A DNA stretch of 64,000 nt, taken from NCBI GenBank assembly GCA_964461835.1, contig CAYWVO010000004.1, positions 39,879 through 103,878 on the forward strand, in the 5' to 3' direction. The translations under genes were made by a program, and so were the position numbers. Of the stretch, positions 8,840 through 18,054 are shown one piece after another. The notes beneath the pieces were generated by a model that saw nothing but the letters and a program-made list of their open reading frames with translations, was not told the origin of the DNA and ran no database searches. The stretch comes from CAYWVO01 sp964461835. Its GTDB lineage: Bacteria > Zixibacteria > MSB-5A5 > WJJR01 > JAJRUJ01. Every line of letters starts with the position of its first letter. Position 1 is the first letter of the stretch.

Positions 8840-9532
8840 ATGGCTGCGATAGCGGACAATCTGGGGCAGGTCGTGCAACGCATCAAGGCAGTCACCAAAC
8901 GCCTGGGACGCGATCCGCAGTCAATCACACTGGTAGCGGTATCCAAGACGATGCCGCCGGAACTGGTGCAGGAAGCACTGGAAGCCGGACAACGCGACTT
9001 CGGCGAGAACCGGATGCAGGAAGCAGTTGAAAAAATTCCCCAATTGCCAACGAGCATTCGCTGGCATTGGATCGGCCACCTGCAGAGAAATAAGGCCAAG
9101 GAGGCGGTTCAACACTTTGATTTGATCCAATCGGTCGATTCCGAACGGCTGGCCAAAGAACTGAACCGGCGCGCGCAGCGGATCGACAAAGTGCAGAATG
9201 TATTAATCCAGGTGAATACCACCCAGGAAACCCAAAAGTCGGGGTGCCGTCCCGGCGAGACACAGGCCCTAGCGAAGGAAATTGCCGGGCTGCCGTCGTT
9301 GCATCTCCAGGGATTGATGACTATTGGTCCGTTTACGGATGATCAACAAGCTATCCGTGAATGCTTTGTACTGTTGCGATCAACATTTGATCAGCTGAAG
9401 GAGAAAGATGAATTTCGTGAACACATGACCTACCTATCGATGGGAATGACGGCGGATTTCGAGCTGGCGCTGGAAGAGGGTGCAAATATGCTGCGCATCG
9501 GTACGGCCATTTTCGGTCTGCGACGAACCTAA
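8840..9532 (+). CDS. yggS: YggS/PROSC-family PLP-binding protein
   Basis: 230 residues, usual length for this single-domain alanine-racemase-fold family, which binds pyridoxal 5'-phosphate and balances the cellular B6 vitamer and amino-acid pools without known catalysis. Landmarks: the PLP lysine in LVAVSKTMP, then FGENRMQEA, WHWIGHLQRNKAK, IQSVDSERLAKEL, VLIQVNTTQETQKSG, LMTIGPF, LSMGMTADFELALEEGANMLRIGTAIFG. The frame begins TTG-ATG; I prefer the ATG at 8840. No Shine-Dalgarno sequence is visible, so translation may start on a very short leader. Followed closely by the divIVA-like gene, an order also seen where yggS belongs to cell-division clusters. Confidence 0.93.
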   Translation: MAAIADNLGQVVQRIKAVTKRLGRDPQSITLVAVSKTMPPELVQEALEAGQRDFGENRMQEAVEKIPQLPTSIRWHWIGHLQRNKAKEAVQHFDLIQSVDSERLAKELNRRAQRIDKVQNVLIQVNTTQETQKSGCRPGETQALAKEIAGLPSLHLQGLMTIGPFTDDQQAIRECFVLLRSTFDQLKEKDEFREHMTYLSMGMTADFELALEEGANMLRIGTAIFGLRRT

Positions 9533-9559
9533 AGACACGGCCAAAGGGGGCGAGTGACC

Positions 9560-10276
9560 ATGACACTGTCTGAATCATTGACACCGAATGAGTTGCGGAA
9601 TCAGGAGTTCCGCCGATCGATGCGCGGGTTTGACCCGGTAGAGGTCGCCGCCGTGCTGGAAGAGGCTGCAGATTGTTGGGAAAAGGCGGTCGCGGAATCA
9701 CTGCATTGGCAGGAAAAATATGCAGCATTGGAAGACCAGGTCAAGAAGTATACCGATATGGAGAAAACTCTCCAGGATACGCTGGTGGTTGCCAGAAAGA
9801 CAGCGGAGGAACAATCATCAACTGCCCGGAAGGAAGCGGCCTTAATCATCACTGAGGCACGGCAGCAAGCCGAGCGCATTGTCCACGAGGCGAATGTACA
9901 GGCGGAATCTGCCCGGCAGGACCTCCGTGAGCTCGATCAGTTGAAATTACGCAGCAAGGCGGAACTGGAAACGGCATTGACGGCGCTCCTGGCACAATTG
10001 GAACAGTTTCAGCCGGACCAAGGCCGGGCCACACCCAGTTCCAAACCGGAACCGGAATTGCCTCCCGGGCATCCGGCCCCACCGCGAACACCGGATGCTC
10101 CTGGGGAATCATCTGCAGCTCCACAGACTGGTCAGCAATCGTCGGAGGAATATGTGGATGTCAATATCCATGAACCTGAGAAACAAACAGATGACTTCGA
10201 TGTTGCCCTGAACAAGATCTTTGGTGGTGACAAACCCGATGAGCCCGCAAAGGATGCTGATACCAAACCCGAATGA
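9560..10276 (+). CDS. DivIVA-domain coiled-coil protein
   Basis: 238 residues. The N-terminus matches the DivIVA membrane-curvature domain: SLTPNELRNQEFRRSMRGFDPVEVAAVL (family pattern: LTPxDIxxxEFxxxxxGYdxxEVdxFL). Residues 40-150 form long coiled coils (ALEDQVKKYTDMEKTLQDTL and following). The last 80 residues are Pro/Glu-rich and disordered. DivIVA proteins gather at division sites or poles and recruit division or wall-synthesis factors; which applies here is not known. Start ATG at 9560 with GGGGG nine bases upstream; an in-frame GTG at 9554 is the alternative. Runs from yggS toward punA and ileS as one apparent transcription unit. Confidence 0.85.
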   Translation: MTLSESLTPNELRNQEFRRSMRGFDPVEVAAVLEEAADCWEKAVAESLHWQEKYAALEDQVKKYTDMEKTLQDTLVVARKTAEEQSSTARKEAALIITEARQQAERIVHEANVQAESARQDLRELDQLKLRSKAELETALTALLAQLEQFQPDQGRATPSSKPEPELPPGHPAPPRTPDAPGESSAAPQTGQQSSEEYVDVNIHEPEKQTDDFDVALNKIFGGDKPDEPAKDADTKPE

Positions 10277-10306
10277 TAACTGAGCAATGGAGCTAAGGAC
10301 GTGCCG

Positions 10307-11134
10307 ATGGACAACTTAAAAAAGACCATACAAGAAGCCGGCGATTTTATCCGCACCAAGACCGAATTCGTGCCCGACATCGGCATCATTTTGGGCACCG
10401 GATTGGGCATGTTGGGGGAAGGAATCGACGTGGAGACCAGTGTGGAGTATGAGACAATTCCCCACTTCCCGGTCTCCACAGTGGAAAGCCACAAGGGACG
10501 TCTCATTTTTGGAACACTCGGTGGAAAGAATGTAGTCGCGATGCAGGGACGATTCCACTACTACGAGGGGTATACCCTGCAGCAGGTGACCTTCCCGGTG
10601 CGGGTGATGAAAGCGCTGGGCGTCAAAATTCTCATTGTCTCCAATGCCTGCGGGGGTATGAATCCGCAGTTCGACCGCGGCGATATTATGATCATCACCG
10701 ATCATATCAACATGCAGGGAAACAATCCCCTAATCGGACCCAACGACGAATCTCTCGGGCCGCGGTTCCCGGATATGTGTAACGCCTATGACCCGGAGTT
10801 GATCCAATTGGCGGTGGAGGTTGCGCTGGAGCGCAAAATTCCGGTGCAAAAAGGCGTATATGTTTCGATCAGCGGGCCGAACCTGGAAACCGCCGCTGAG
10901 TATCGGTTTTTGCGGATTATCGGCGCCGATGTGGTGGGCATGTCCACCGTGCCGGAGGTAATCGTTGCCCGGCACCAGGGCACCCGGGTGGCCGGTTTTT
11001 CGATTATTACCGATATGGGATTACCTGATGCGCTGCGGCCGGTAAGTCTGGAGGAAATTATCGCGGTCGCCAGTGAAACCGAGCCGAAACTAAAGACGTT
11101 AATCGAAAGTTTTGTGGAAAAAATCTCGCTGTAA
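10307..11134 (+). CDS. punA: Purine-nucleoside phosphorylase (trimeric class)
   Basis: 275 residues, typical of the trimeric PNP/MTAP class. It cleaves inosine or guanosine with phosphate to base and ribose 1-phosphate for purine salvage. Visible: the phosphate-binding GIILGTGLGMLGE near the N-terminus, SHKGRLIFG, MQGRFHYYEGY, VSNACGGMNP, and GPNLETAAEYRFLRIIGADVVGMSTVPEV with the base-binding Glu; the purine-contact stretch SIITDMGLPD follows. Start ATG at 10307, with AAGGA seven bases upstream; the in-frame GTG at 10301 would lie too close. It follows the divIVA-like gene by 30 bases and precedes ileS by 57. Confidence 0.95.
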   Translation: MDNLKKTIQEAGDFIRTKTEFVPDIGIILGTGLGMLGEGIDVETSVEYETIPHFPVSTVESHKGRLIFGTLGGKNVVAMQGRFHYYEGYTLQQVTFPVRVMKALGVKILIVSNACGGMNPQFDRGDIMIITDHINMQGNNPLIGPNDESLGPRFPDMCNAYDPELIQLAVEVALERKIPVQKGVYVSISGPNLETAAEYRFLRIIGADVVGMSTVPEVIVARHQGTRVAGFSIITDMGLPDALRPVSLEEIIAVASETEPKLKTLIESFVEKISL

Positions 11135-11191
11135 GGGCAATCGGAGAAATCCGATACAAGCAGCAGACAAAAATCGAGGACAGACAGGACT

Positions 11192-14100
11192 ATGTTGACG
11201 GCATTGCCCAAAGATTTCTCCTTTCCGGACGCTGAAAAGGACGTTCTTTCTTTTTGGGATCAGCACGATATTTTCCGGAAATCGATTGCCATCCGTGAGG
11301 GCTGTGAGCCATTTGTCTTCTATGAAGGTCCGCCGACCGCCAATGGACGGCCGGGGATTCACCATGTCATCTCCCGCACCATCAAGGACACCATCTGCCG
11401 CTACAAGACCATGCGGGGCATGAAAGTCGACCGCAAGGCCGGCTGGGATACCCACGGCCTGCCGGTTGAAATCGAGGTTGAGCGGAAGCTGGGACTGGAT
11501 AACAAGGCCAAAGTCCTGGAATACGGTGTTGAAGAATTCAATAAGCAGTGCAAAGAATCGGTATTTACCTATCTCGAGGAGTGGAACAGCCTCACCACCC
11601 GCATTGGGTTCTGGCTCGATTTGGAGAATCCGTATGTCACCCTTGATGTAAACTACATGGAGACGGTGTGGTGGATTCTCGCGCAATTCTTTAATCGAGG
11701 ACTGCTGTACGAAGGGCATAAAATTGTCCCGTTCTGTCCCCGGTGTGAAACTGGGCTTTCCTCACACGAGGTTGCCCAGGGGTACGAAGAAGTTGAAGAC
11801 CCATCGGTGTATGTAACAATGCCGCTGGAGGAAGACCCCGACGTATCGATTTTGGTCTGGACTACCACTCCTTGGACTCTGATCTCCAACACTGCGCTCG
11901 CGGTCGCCCCAGACAGGGACTATATCAAAGTCGACGTCCAGGGCCGAAAGCTGATCATCGCCGAGCCCTTGGCGCAGACCGTACTCGGCGGCGAATTCGA
12001 AATCCTCGAACGGTTCAAGGGACAGGAATTGGTCGGCAAACGCTACAAGCCTCTTTTCGATTTCTTTGCCGACCAGGCAGCGGACGCCTACTATGTAATT
12101 GCGGCTGAGTTTGTCTCTATGGAAGAGGGGACGGGGGTTGTTCATATGGCTCCGGCCTTCGGCGCCGATGACTATGCTGCGGGCAAGGAGCATGGTCTGC
12201 CGGTGTTCCAGCCGGTCCGTAAGGACGGAACCTTCGACGAGACCATCACCCCGTATGCCGGGCAGTTTATCAAAGATGCCGATCCCCACATCATTGATGA
12301 TCTCAAGCAGGCGCAGCGGCTGTTCAAAGTCGGCACGTACAGGCATAATTATCCATTCTGCTGGCGCTGTGATTCACCGCTGATTTATTTCGCCCGTAAG
12401 TCCTGGTATATCCGTACGTCGGATTTCCGGGACAAGTTATTGGAAGCGAATCGCAAAATATCCTGGTATCCACCGGAAATTGGCTCGGGACGTTTCGGCG
12501 AGTGGCTGGAAAACAACGTCGATTGGGCACTCTCCCGCGAACGGTTCTGGGGTACCCCGCTGAATATCTGGATCTGCGAACAATGCGAGAAAAAATTCGC
12601 AGTAGACAGCATTAGAACTCTCAGGCAACGCGGGGACAATCTCCCGGAACCGATCGACCTGCACAAGCCCTACATGGATCAGGTCACGCTAACCTGTGAC
12701 TGTGGCGGAACGATGAAGCGGGTCCCGGAAGTTATCGATGTCTGGTTCGATTCCGGGGCCATGCCATTCGCGCAGTGGCATTATCCCTTCGAGCACAAGG
12801 ACGATTTCGATAACCTGTTCCCGGCGGAATTTATTTCGGAGGCGGTGGACCAGACGCGCGGGTGGTTTTATTCACTGCTGGCGATTTCGACCTTATTGAC
12901 CGGTGAGCCGTCCTATCTCAACTGTTTGGTCATGGAATTTATCGTGGATGCGGATGGCACCAAGATGAGCAAGTCACGGGGCAACGTTGCCGATCCGTGG
13001 GAGGCGATCACTGCGCACGGAGCCGATGCACTGCGCTGGTACATGCTCTCAGTCTCACAGCCCTGGCTGCCGACGCGGTACAACATCGATGCCATCGGCG
13101 AGGTCAAAAACCGCTTCTTCGATACCTGGAAAAACACCTATGCATTTTTTGCGCTGTATGCCTCGATTGATGAGTTGACGATTGCGCAGATCCTTGATCG
13201 AGAACCGCGGACCGTGACCAGTGACCGCTGGTTGATGTCGCGGACACAGACGGTTGTCCATGAAGTAATAGATGCGTTCGAACAGTATGATCTCACTCGG
13301 GCGACCCGGGCCGTGGCCGACTTTATGGTCGACGATATGTCGAACTGGTATGTTCGCCTTAACCGTCGACGGTTTTGGGCCAAGGGCCTGGAGGACGATA
13401 AGCTTGATGCGTACGCTACCTTGTATCAGGCGTTACTGGCGGTTTGCTCGCTCGCAGCGCCGGTGGCGCCGTTCTTCTCCGACCGGATTTATCGTGAATT
13501 GGCCGATCCTGACGCCGGGATGGCAGAGAGCGTACATCTCACCGATTTTCCGCGGGCGAAGACGGACCTGATCGACACGCCGCTGGAATTTGCCGTTGCG
13601 GCTGTGCAGAAAATCGTCTCGTTAGGGCGCGCCACGCGGATGAAGACCAATATTAAAGTCCGGCAGCCGGTCACGGACTTGGTCGTAATATTACCGCCTG
13701 ATGTATCCCCTGAATCACTGCGTGGTGTGGAGAATGATATTCGCTCTGAGTTAAACGTGCGTGCGGTTGACCTCCGGACCTCGGGGGAGGGATTTTTGCG
13801 CTATTCGGTTAAACCGAATTTCGCCAAAATCGGCAAACGGGTCGGCGGGCAGATGAAGGCGCTGACCAAGACGCTGGCCTCCCTAGCGTCAGAACAGGCA
13901 CAGGCCTACCGTGACAACAACCGATTGGAATTAGAGGTCGAGGGGATCCCGTACCTGTTCGAAGATGATGATCTGCTGGTTAGCATGGAAGGGCCGGATG
14001 ATTACCATGTGGAAACCGATGGGCGATTTACGGTAGCCTTGAACACCACGTTGACTGATGAGCTGATTACCGAGGGATATTATCGCGAGTTGATCAACAA

Positions 14101-14323
14101 AATCCAGAACCTGCGCAAGAGCAGCGGCTTGGAGGTTACCGATCGGATCAGACTCTCCATCGAAACCACCGAACCGGTGTGGCAGGCGATCCGCCAGTAC
14201 CGAGATCGGATCATCGAAGAGACCTTGTGTGAAGAGATTGGCAAAAACGGTTCCCTGGAACATTCGACCTCAATGAAACTTAATGGAGAGCCTACCGTTA
14301 TTAGCCTGGAAGTCGTAACATAG
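11192..14323 (+). CDS. ileS: Isoleucyl-tRNA synthetase, long eukaryote-like type
   Basis: Class I aminoacyl-tRNA synthetase charging tRNA-Ile. 1043 residues. Contains the HIGH-equivalent GIHH in PPTANGRPGIHHVISR, the editing (CP1) domain with WTTTPWTLISNTALAV, the KMSKS loop as KMSKSRGNVAD near residue 590, internal Cys pairs (CPRCETGL, CWRCDSPL, CEQCEKKF, CDCGG), the anticodon-binding domain from about residue 650, and a C-terminal DUF5915-like region rather than the C-terminal zinc finger of standard bacterial IleS. This architecture is the eukaryote-like form (IleS2), often mupirocin-tolerant. No T-box leader lies in the 57 bases upstream. Followed by a strong ribosome site for the dksA-like gene. 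Confidence 0.97.
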   Translation: MLTALPKDFSFPDAEKDVLSFWDQHDIFRKSIAIREGCEPFVFYEGPPTANGRPGIHHVISRTIKDTICRYKTMRGMKVDRKAGWDTHGLPVEIEVERKLGLDNKAKVLEYGVEEFNKQCKESVFTYLEEWNSLTTRIGFWLDLENPYVTLDVNYMETVWWILAQFFNRGLLYEGHKIVPFCPRCETGLSSHEVAQGYEEVEDPSVYVTMPLEEDPDVSILVWTTTPWTLISNTALAVAPDRDYIKVDVQGRKLIIAEPLAQTVLGGEFEILERFKGQELVGKRYKPLFDFFADQAADAYYVIAAEFVSMEEGTGVVHMAPAFGADDYAAGKEHGLPVFQPVRKDGTFDETITPYAGQFIKDADPHIIDDLKQAQRLFKVGTYRHNYPFCWRCDSPLIYFARKSWYIRTSDFRDKLLEANRKISWYPPEIGSGRFGEWLENNVDWALSRERFWGTPLNIWICEQCEKKFAVDSIRTLRQRGDNLPEPIDLHKPYMDQVTLTCDCGGTMKRVPEVIDVWFDSGAMPFAQWHYPFEHKDDFDNLFPAEFISEAVDQTRGWFYSLLAISTLLTGEPSYLNCLVMEFIVDADGTKMSKSRGNVADPWEAITAHGADALRWYMLSVSQPWLPTRYNIDAIGEVKNRFFDTWKNTYAFFALYASIDELTIAQILDREPRTVTSDRWLMSRTQTVVHEVIDAFEQYDLTRATRAVADFMVDDMSNWYVRLNRRRFWAKGLEDDKLDAYATLYQALLAVCSLAAPVAPFFSDRIYRELADPDAGMAESVHLTDFPRAKTDLIDTPLEFAVAAVQKIVSLGRATRMKTNIKVRQPVTDLVVILPPDVSPESLRGVENDIRSELNVRAVDLRTSGEGFLRYSVKPNFAKIGKRVGGQMKALTKTLASLASEQAQAYRDNNRLELEVEGIPYLFEDDDLLVSMEGPDDYHVETDGRFTVALNTTLTDELITEGYYRELINKIQNLRKSSGLEVTDRIRLSIETTEPVWQAIRQYRDRIIEETLCEEIGKNGSLEHSTSMKLNGEPTVISLEVVT

Positions 14324-14343
14324 GAGGAAGGAGCGAAGCCCGG

Positions 14344-14727
14344 TTGCGTAAACGTGAACTGGAAAGATTCAGGAAACTCCTGCTGCAGAAGCGGGAAAAA
14401 GTACTCGAAGAACTTGGCTTTTCTAAGGGTACCCGGAATTCGACAATGAAAGACGCCTCCGGGGATCTCTCATTATATTCCTACCACATGGCAGACCTGG
14501 GTACCGATGCCATGGAGCGCGAAAAGACATTTTATCTGGCTTCAAAGAGCGGGCGCTATTTATACCATATTGATGAGGCGCTGCGCCGCATTGACGATGG
14601 GACCTATGGCAAGTGCCATGAGTGTGGAGAGAATATTCATCCCGAACGGCTCAAAGAAGTCCCACACGCCCGCCTCTGCATTTCGTGCAAGGAGAAAGAG
14701 GAACAGGAGAAAGCCCCGAAACGATGA
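14344..14727 (+). CDS. DksA/TraR-family C4 zinc-finger protein
   Basis: 127 residues. An N-terminal coiled coil (KRELERFRKLLLQKREKVLEEL), a middle region with ATDAMEREK-type sequence (LGTDAMEREKTFYL, ALRRIDDGTYGKC), and the C4 zinc finger CHECGENIHPERLKEVPHARLCISC. DksA-like proteins enter the RNA polymerase secondary channel and adjust transcription, often with ppGpp; the coiled-coil tip acidic pair of E. coli DksA is not clearly matched, so it may be one of the general DksA-like proteins. The start is TTG at 14344, decided by GAGGAAGGAG ten bases upstream just after the ileS stop. Its TGA overlaps the lspA ATG, implying translational coupling. Confidence 0.88.
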   Translation: MRKRELERFRKLLLQKREKVLEELGFSKGTRNSTMKDASGDLSLYSYHMADLGTDAMEREKTFYLASKSGRYLYHIDEALRRIDDGTYGKCHECGENIHPERLKEVPHARLCISCKEKEEQEKAPKR

Positions 14728-15335
14728 CCGGCCGGAACCGCTCTCGGCTGATCCTGGCGAGTGTCGTTGTCGCTATCGTGGTCGCTGACCAGGCTTCGAA
14801 GTACCTCATCCGGCAGACGTTTGAACTGGGTCAGTCAGTTCAGGTGCTGGGGAGTTTTTTCCGTCTAACCTATATTCACAACGCCGCCGGCGCTTTCGGT
14901 ATCGTCTTCGGCCATCAGGCAATCTATTATATTGCCTCCTCCGCAATTGCCCTGTATCTAATCGTTCACTTATACCGCTCACCGCATCTGCGGCAATGGT
15001 CGATCTGGGGCTTGGCGTTCGTCCTGGGTGGGGCAGTCGGAAACTTGATTGACCGTTTACGCCTTGGCGAAGTTGTCGATTTCCTTGATTTCGAGTTTTT
15101 CAATATTACCCTGCCGACCTTCAACTTCTGGTTTATCCATTTCCGCGGGTATGATATGACCCGCTGGCCGATATTTAATCTTGCGGATTCCGCGGTCACC
15201 GTGGGAATTGTCGTGATCATCCTCTCCATGTGGCTGGACTCGCCACCCCAAGACACCGCCGAATCTCACGGTACGGCCGAAACGACCGGCCGCAAGAAAT
15301 CACCGGAATCGACACCGGATTCCGCTGCCCAGTAA
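14724..15335 (+). CDS. lspA: Prolipoprotein signal peptidase (signal peptidase II)
   Basis: 203 residues, slightly long because of a polar, Ser/Thr/Pro-rich tail after the last membrane helix. Aspartyl protease of the inner membrane that removes signal peptides from lipidated prolipoproteins. Four hydrophobic segments; catalytic Asp residues in GNLIDRLRLGEVVDF and FNLADSAVTVGI; substrate-binding motif THNAAGAFGI-like stretch YIHNAAGAFGI and the N-terminal DQASKYLI. ATG overlaps the previous stop as ATGA. Its substrates in this window would include the lipobox proteins at 15887, 24563, 39287 and 53691. Ends nine bases before the convergent VOC gene. Confidence 0.97.
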   Translation: MTGRNRSRLILASVVVAIVVADQASKYLIRQTFELGQSVQVLGSFFRLTYIHNAAGAFGIVFGHQAIYYIASSAIALYLIVHLYRSPHLRQWSIWGLAFVLGGAVGNLIDRLRLGEVVDFLDFEFFNITLPTFNFWFIHFRGYDMTRWPIFNLADSAVTVGIVVIILSMWLDSPPQDTAESHGTAETTGRKKSPESTPDSAAQ

Positions 15336-15344
15336 TTCCTGCTG

Positions 15345-15707
15345 CTATTGATTTTGTTCCGGCTTCCAGAGCCCGATGGGATTCCCCTCCGGATCAGTGA
15401 ACATCGCCACGCTGCCGTGGGGCGGAATCGGCGTTGGTGGCTGAATGGTCTTCCCGCCAAGTTGTTCGGCCTTATCTAAATACTCTTGTAGGTCATCAAC
15501 ATGGACATACACGCTGACGTGCGGTTTCATACCTTTTGGGGTAGGGCCGACTCCGCCGCCGATACTGCCCTCACCGGCGGATGGTACCAGACCGTAGCCG
15601 GTATCGCCCATGACCTCAATACTCCAATCAAACAGCTTCTTGTAAAACGCCTGTCCTTTCGCGCTGTCCGCACAGGCAATCTCGAAGTGTACCACACCAT
15701 GCGCCAT
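15345..15707 (-). CDS. VOC-family (glyoxalase/bleomycin-resistance fold) protein
   Basis: 120 residues, one complete VOC unit of two beta-alpha-beta-beta-beta modules. VHFEIACADSAKGQAFYKKLFDW is the classic first module, and AMFTDPEGNPIGLWKP ends the second; candidate metal ligands are His7 and the Glu of FEIA, though the last-strand Glu of glyoxalase I is replaced here (GLWKP). The family includes glyoxalases, dioxygenases and antibiotic-binding proteins, so no specific reaction is claimed. It has its own transcription unit downstream of a terminator. Confidence 0.82.
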   Translation of the reverse strand: MAHGVVHFEIACADSAKGQAFYKKLFDWSIEVMGDTGYGLVPSAGEGSIGGGVGPTPKGMKPHVSVYVHVDDLQEYLDKAEQLGGKTIQPPTPIPPHGSVAMFTDPEGNPIGLWKPEQNQ

Positions 15708-15830
15708 AATTGGATGCTCCTGGTTGAAAGTACCACCGTTTTCCGGTCAATGCCGGATCATTAATGTCTTATGAGTTACCTGGCAATGACACAGGGCGTT
15801 GGGATGAAAAAATAAGAAGTGATACCAATA

Positions 15831-15861
15831 AAAAAAACCGGCGGACCGAAACCCGCCGGTT
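15831..15861 (-). terminator. Rho-independent terminator of the S9 peptidase gene
   Basis: Perfect 9-bp stem AACCGGCGG (15836-15844) / CCGCCGGTT (15853-15861) with an 8-base loop. Read on the minus strand it is followed at once by seven T residues (15837-15831), 26 bases after the S9 peptidase stop codon. Confidence 0.85.
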
Positions 15862-15886
15862 GTAGTCTGCTACATAGTTTGCCGCG

Positions 15887-17809
15887 TTATCGTTCAACGC
15901 GACCGCCGAGGTATTTGGCGATAAATTCCTCTGCTTTTGCGTAGAAGTCCATGCGGTTTTCCGGGCGGGCGAACCCATGGCCCTCGTCTGGATACACCAT
16001 ATATTCCACGTCTTTGCCACGTTCACGCAGCGCCTCCGCAATCTGCTCGGATTCGGCCTGCTTGACGCGGGGGTCGTTGGCCCCTTGCCCGATCAAGAGC
16101 GGTATGCGCATGCTGTCGGCGTAGGTCAGCGGCGAGCGTTCGACCAACATCATGGAGTCGGCGACCGGGTCACCCATCCGCACCGAAAAAACCTGTAACA
16201 TCGGCGCCCAATATGGGGGGATGGATTGGATGAGCGTGTGCAGATTGGACGGACCCACAATATCCACGCCGCAGGTGAAGAGGTCCGGCGTAAATGCCGC
16301 GGCGGCGAGTACGGCATAGCCGCCGTACGAACCACCGTAAATGCACAGTCGCTCGGGATCGGCGATGCCTTCCTCGATCGCCCAATGAACGGCATCGGTG
16401 AGGTCGTGTTGCATGTCTCGGCCCCATTCTTTGTCGGCGGCGTGCAGGAACGCTTTGCCAAAGCCGGTTGAACCACGGAAATTCACCTGCAACACGGCGT
16501 AGCCGCGATTGGCCATCCACTGGACTTCCGGATGGTAGCCCCAGGTATCCCGCGCCCATGGCCCGCCGTGCACCAAGAGGATCAACGGCAGGTTGGTCTT
16601 TTCGGTTCCCACCGGCAGGGTCAAATATGACGGGAGAATCAGCCCGTCACGTGCCTTAATTTCAACGTACCGCATCGGTGCCAGGGTATATTCTTTGAGT
16701 TTTGGCCGGCTGGTGAAGACGTATTCGCTTTGTTTGCTTTCGCGATCGTAAATGTAGTAATCCGAGGGACTGGTATCCGACGAAAACACGACCATCCACT
16801 TATCATCCGCCCGCGTCCGTGAAACAATGGAAAATTCACCCTCAGCGATACCCTCCAGGGCTTCGAAGTCCGGCAGAAGCGTCGAGTCGGTCACAGTCCA
16901 CCGTTCGCGATCCTTGTTAAAAGAGACCGCTTCCAGGTGATAATCATTCGGATTGATCATCACCTCACCCAGGTCCACTTCATCATGGGAGATAATCAGC
17001 TTCTCTTCGCCGGTTTTAAGGTTGATCGTTTTCAACTGTGTAACATCGGCGCCCCGGGAGTCGCCGATGTACATCGCCTTACCATTCGGGGTAAAACCAT
17101 AGGGCGTGCCCTCATCTTCCGGACCCCAGGTCACCAGTTCGCGAAATTCATCCTCTTCGGAATCTCGTACCAGTAACTGGAATCCACCGTCCGGCATTGC
17201 GGCATAGGCGGCACGCAGCTTGAATTCATTGTCTGGAATCCAGCCAACGTAATTACCGGGATTCTCGGCAATCATGTCGAGCTCGCCGCTAGTCAGGTTC
17301 AAATGATAAACGTCGAAGAGTTGCGGATTCCGCTTATTCATGGAAATCAGCATCTCGTTGGGGAAATTGGGATCGGTCGCGACCGGCCGGGCCACCGTAT
17401 TCTCAAATGGCGTCAAATCGCGAACAGAGTCATCCTCCAGATTGACAGCATAAATATGCCAGTTCTCGTCCCCACCCTCGTCCTGCAGGTAGATGATGTG
17501 CTGATTGTCCTCGGCCCAGAAATGGATGCGGATGCCGCGCAGGGTATCGTGGGTGACCACCCGGTCATCCTGCTGACCAATAGTGCGGACCCACACATTC
17601 AACACTCCGTCTTCCGGAGCAAGGTACGACAGCATGGTGCCGTCAGGGGAGATTCGCCCCTGGGCCTTTTCGGGATTGCCAAATAAATCCGTCCGTGGAA
17701 TTAGTGGCGGCAGGTCTTGCTCCGTCGCCGGCGAACAACCACTGAACCAGGCTATTGCCAGCACACTGAACAGGAGCAGGATTACCGAACGTCTCACATG
17801 TGGAAGCAA
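15887..17809 (-). CDS. S9-family (prolyl-oligopeptidase-like) peptidase lipoprotein
   Basis: 640 residues from the chosen start. A short basic N-terminus, a hydrophobic stretch and the lipobox FSGC predict a lipoprotein of the envelope. Residues 40-380 form a beta-propeller with WD/Kelch-like repeats (RISPDGTMLSYLAPEDG, YGFTPNGKAMYIGDSRGAD). The C-terminal alpha/beta-hydrolase carries the catalytic Ser in YGGSYGGYA (about 493), Asp in GQGANDPRVK (about 579) and His in DEGHGFARPEN (about 611). S9 enzymes of this type release dipeptides or acylated amino acids. The start is TTG at 17809, with a perfect AGGAGG eight bases upstream; an ATG at 17857 has no ribosome site. A strong terminator follows. 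Confidence 0.9.
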   Translation of the reverse strand: MLPHVRRSVILLLFSVLAIAWFSGCSPATEQDLPPLIPRTDLFGNPEKAQGRISPDGTMLSYLAPEDGVLNVWVRTIGQQDDRVVTHDTLRGIRIHFWAEDNQHIIYLQDEGGDENWHIYAVNLEDDSVRDLTPFENTVARPVATDPNFPNEMLISMNKRNPQLFDVYHLNLTSGELDMIAENPGNYVGWIPDNEFKLRAAYAAMPDGGFQLLVRDSEEDEFRELVTWGPEDEGTPYGFTPNGKAMYIGDSRGADVTQLKTINLKTGEEKLIISHDEVDLGEVMINPNDYHLEAVSFNKDRERWTVTDSTLLPDFEALEGIAEGEFSIVSRTRADDKWMVVFSSDTSPSDYYIYDRESKQSEYVFTSRPKLKEYTLAPMRYVEIKARDGLILPSYLTLPVGTEKTNLPLILLVHGGPWARDTWGYHPEVQWMANRGYAVLQVNFRGSTGFGKAFLHAADKEWGRDMQHDLTDAVHWAIEEGIADPERLCIYGGSYGGYAVLAAAAFTPDLFTCGVDIVGPSNLHTLIQSIPPYWAPMLQVFSVRMGDPVADSMMLVERSPLTYADSMRIPLLIGQGANDPRVKQAESEQIAEALRERGKDVEYMVYPDEGHGFARPENRMDFYAKAEEFIAKYLGGRVER

Positions 17810-18054
17810 AATGCCATCCTCCTTCTTTCCCGGTCTTTCACACTCATGCCGGGTCATCTATTTTGTGTTTTATGATTATCGGAAATTGCAGATCTACTGG
17901 ACTTGCGTTCCGCCCCCTGCCGAATACGGTTAGTGCCAAAGCGTTAAGTATCGACACCCCTACCATGGATGTCAAGAGATTAGCGGCGTGGCGACAGTGT
18001 ATACAATGATCTTAAGCGCTGCTTATCATGTTGGGTGACAGCGGCTTATTGAGT

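Noticed and set aside
11135..11191. T-box leader before ileS
   Set aside because: Only 57 bases after punA, with no T-box sequence or terminator hairpin.
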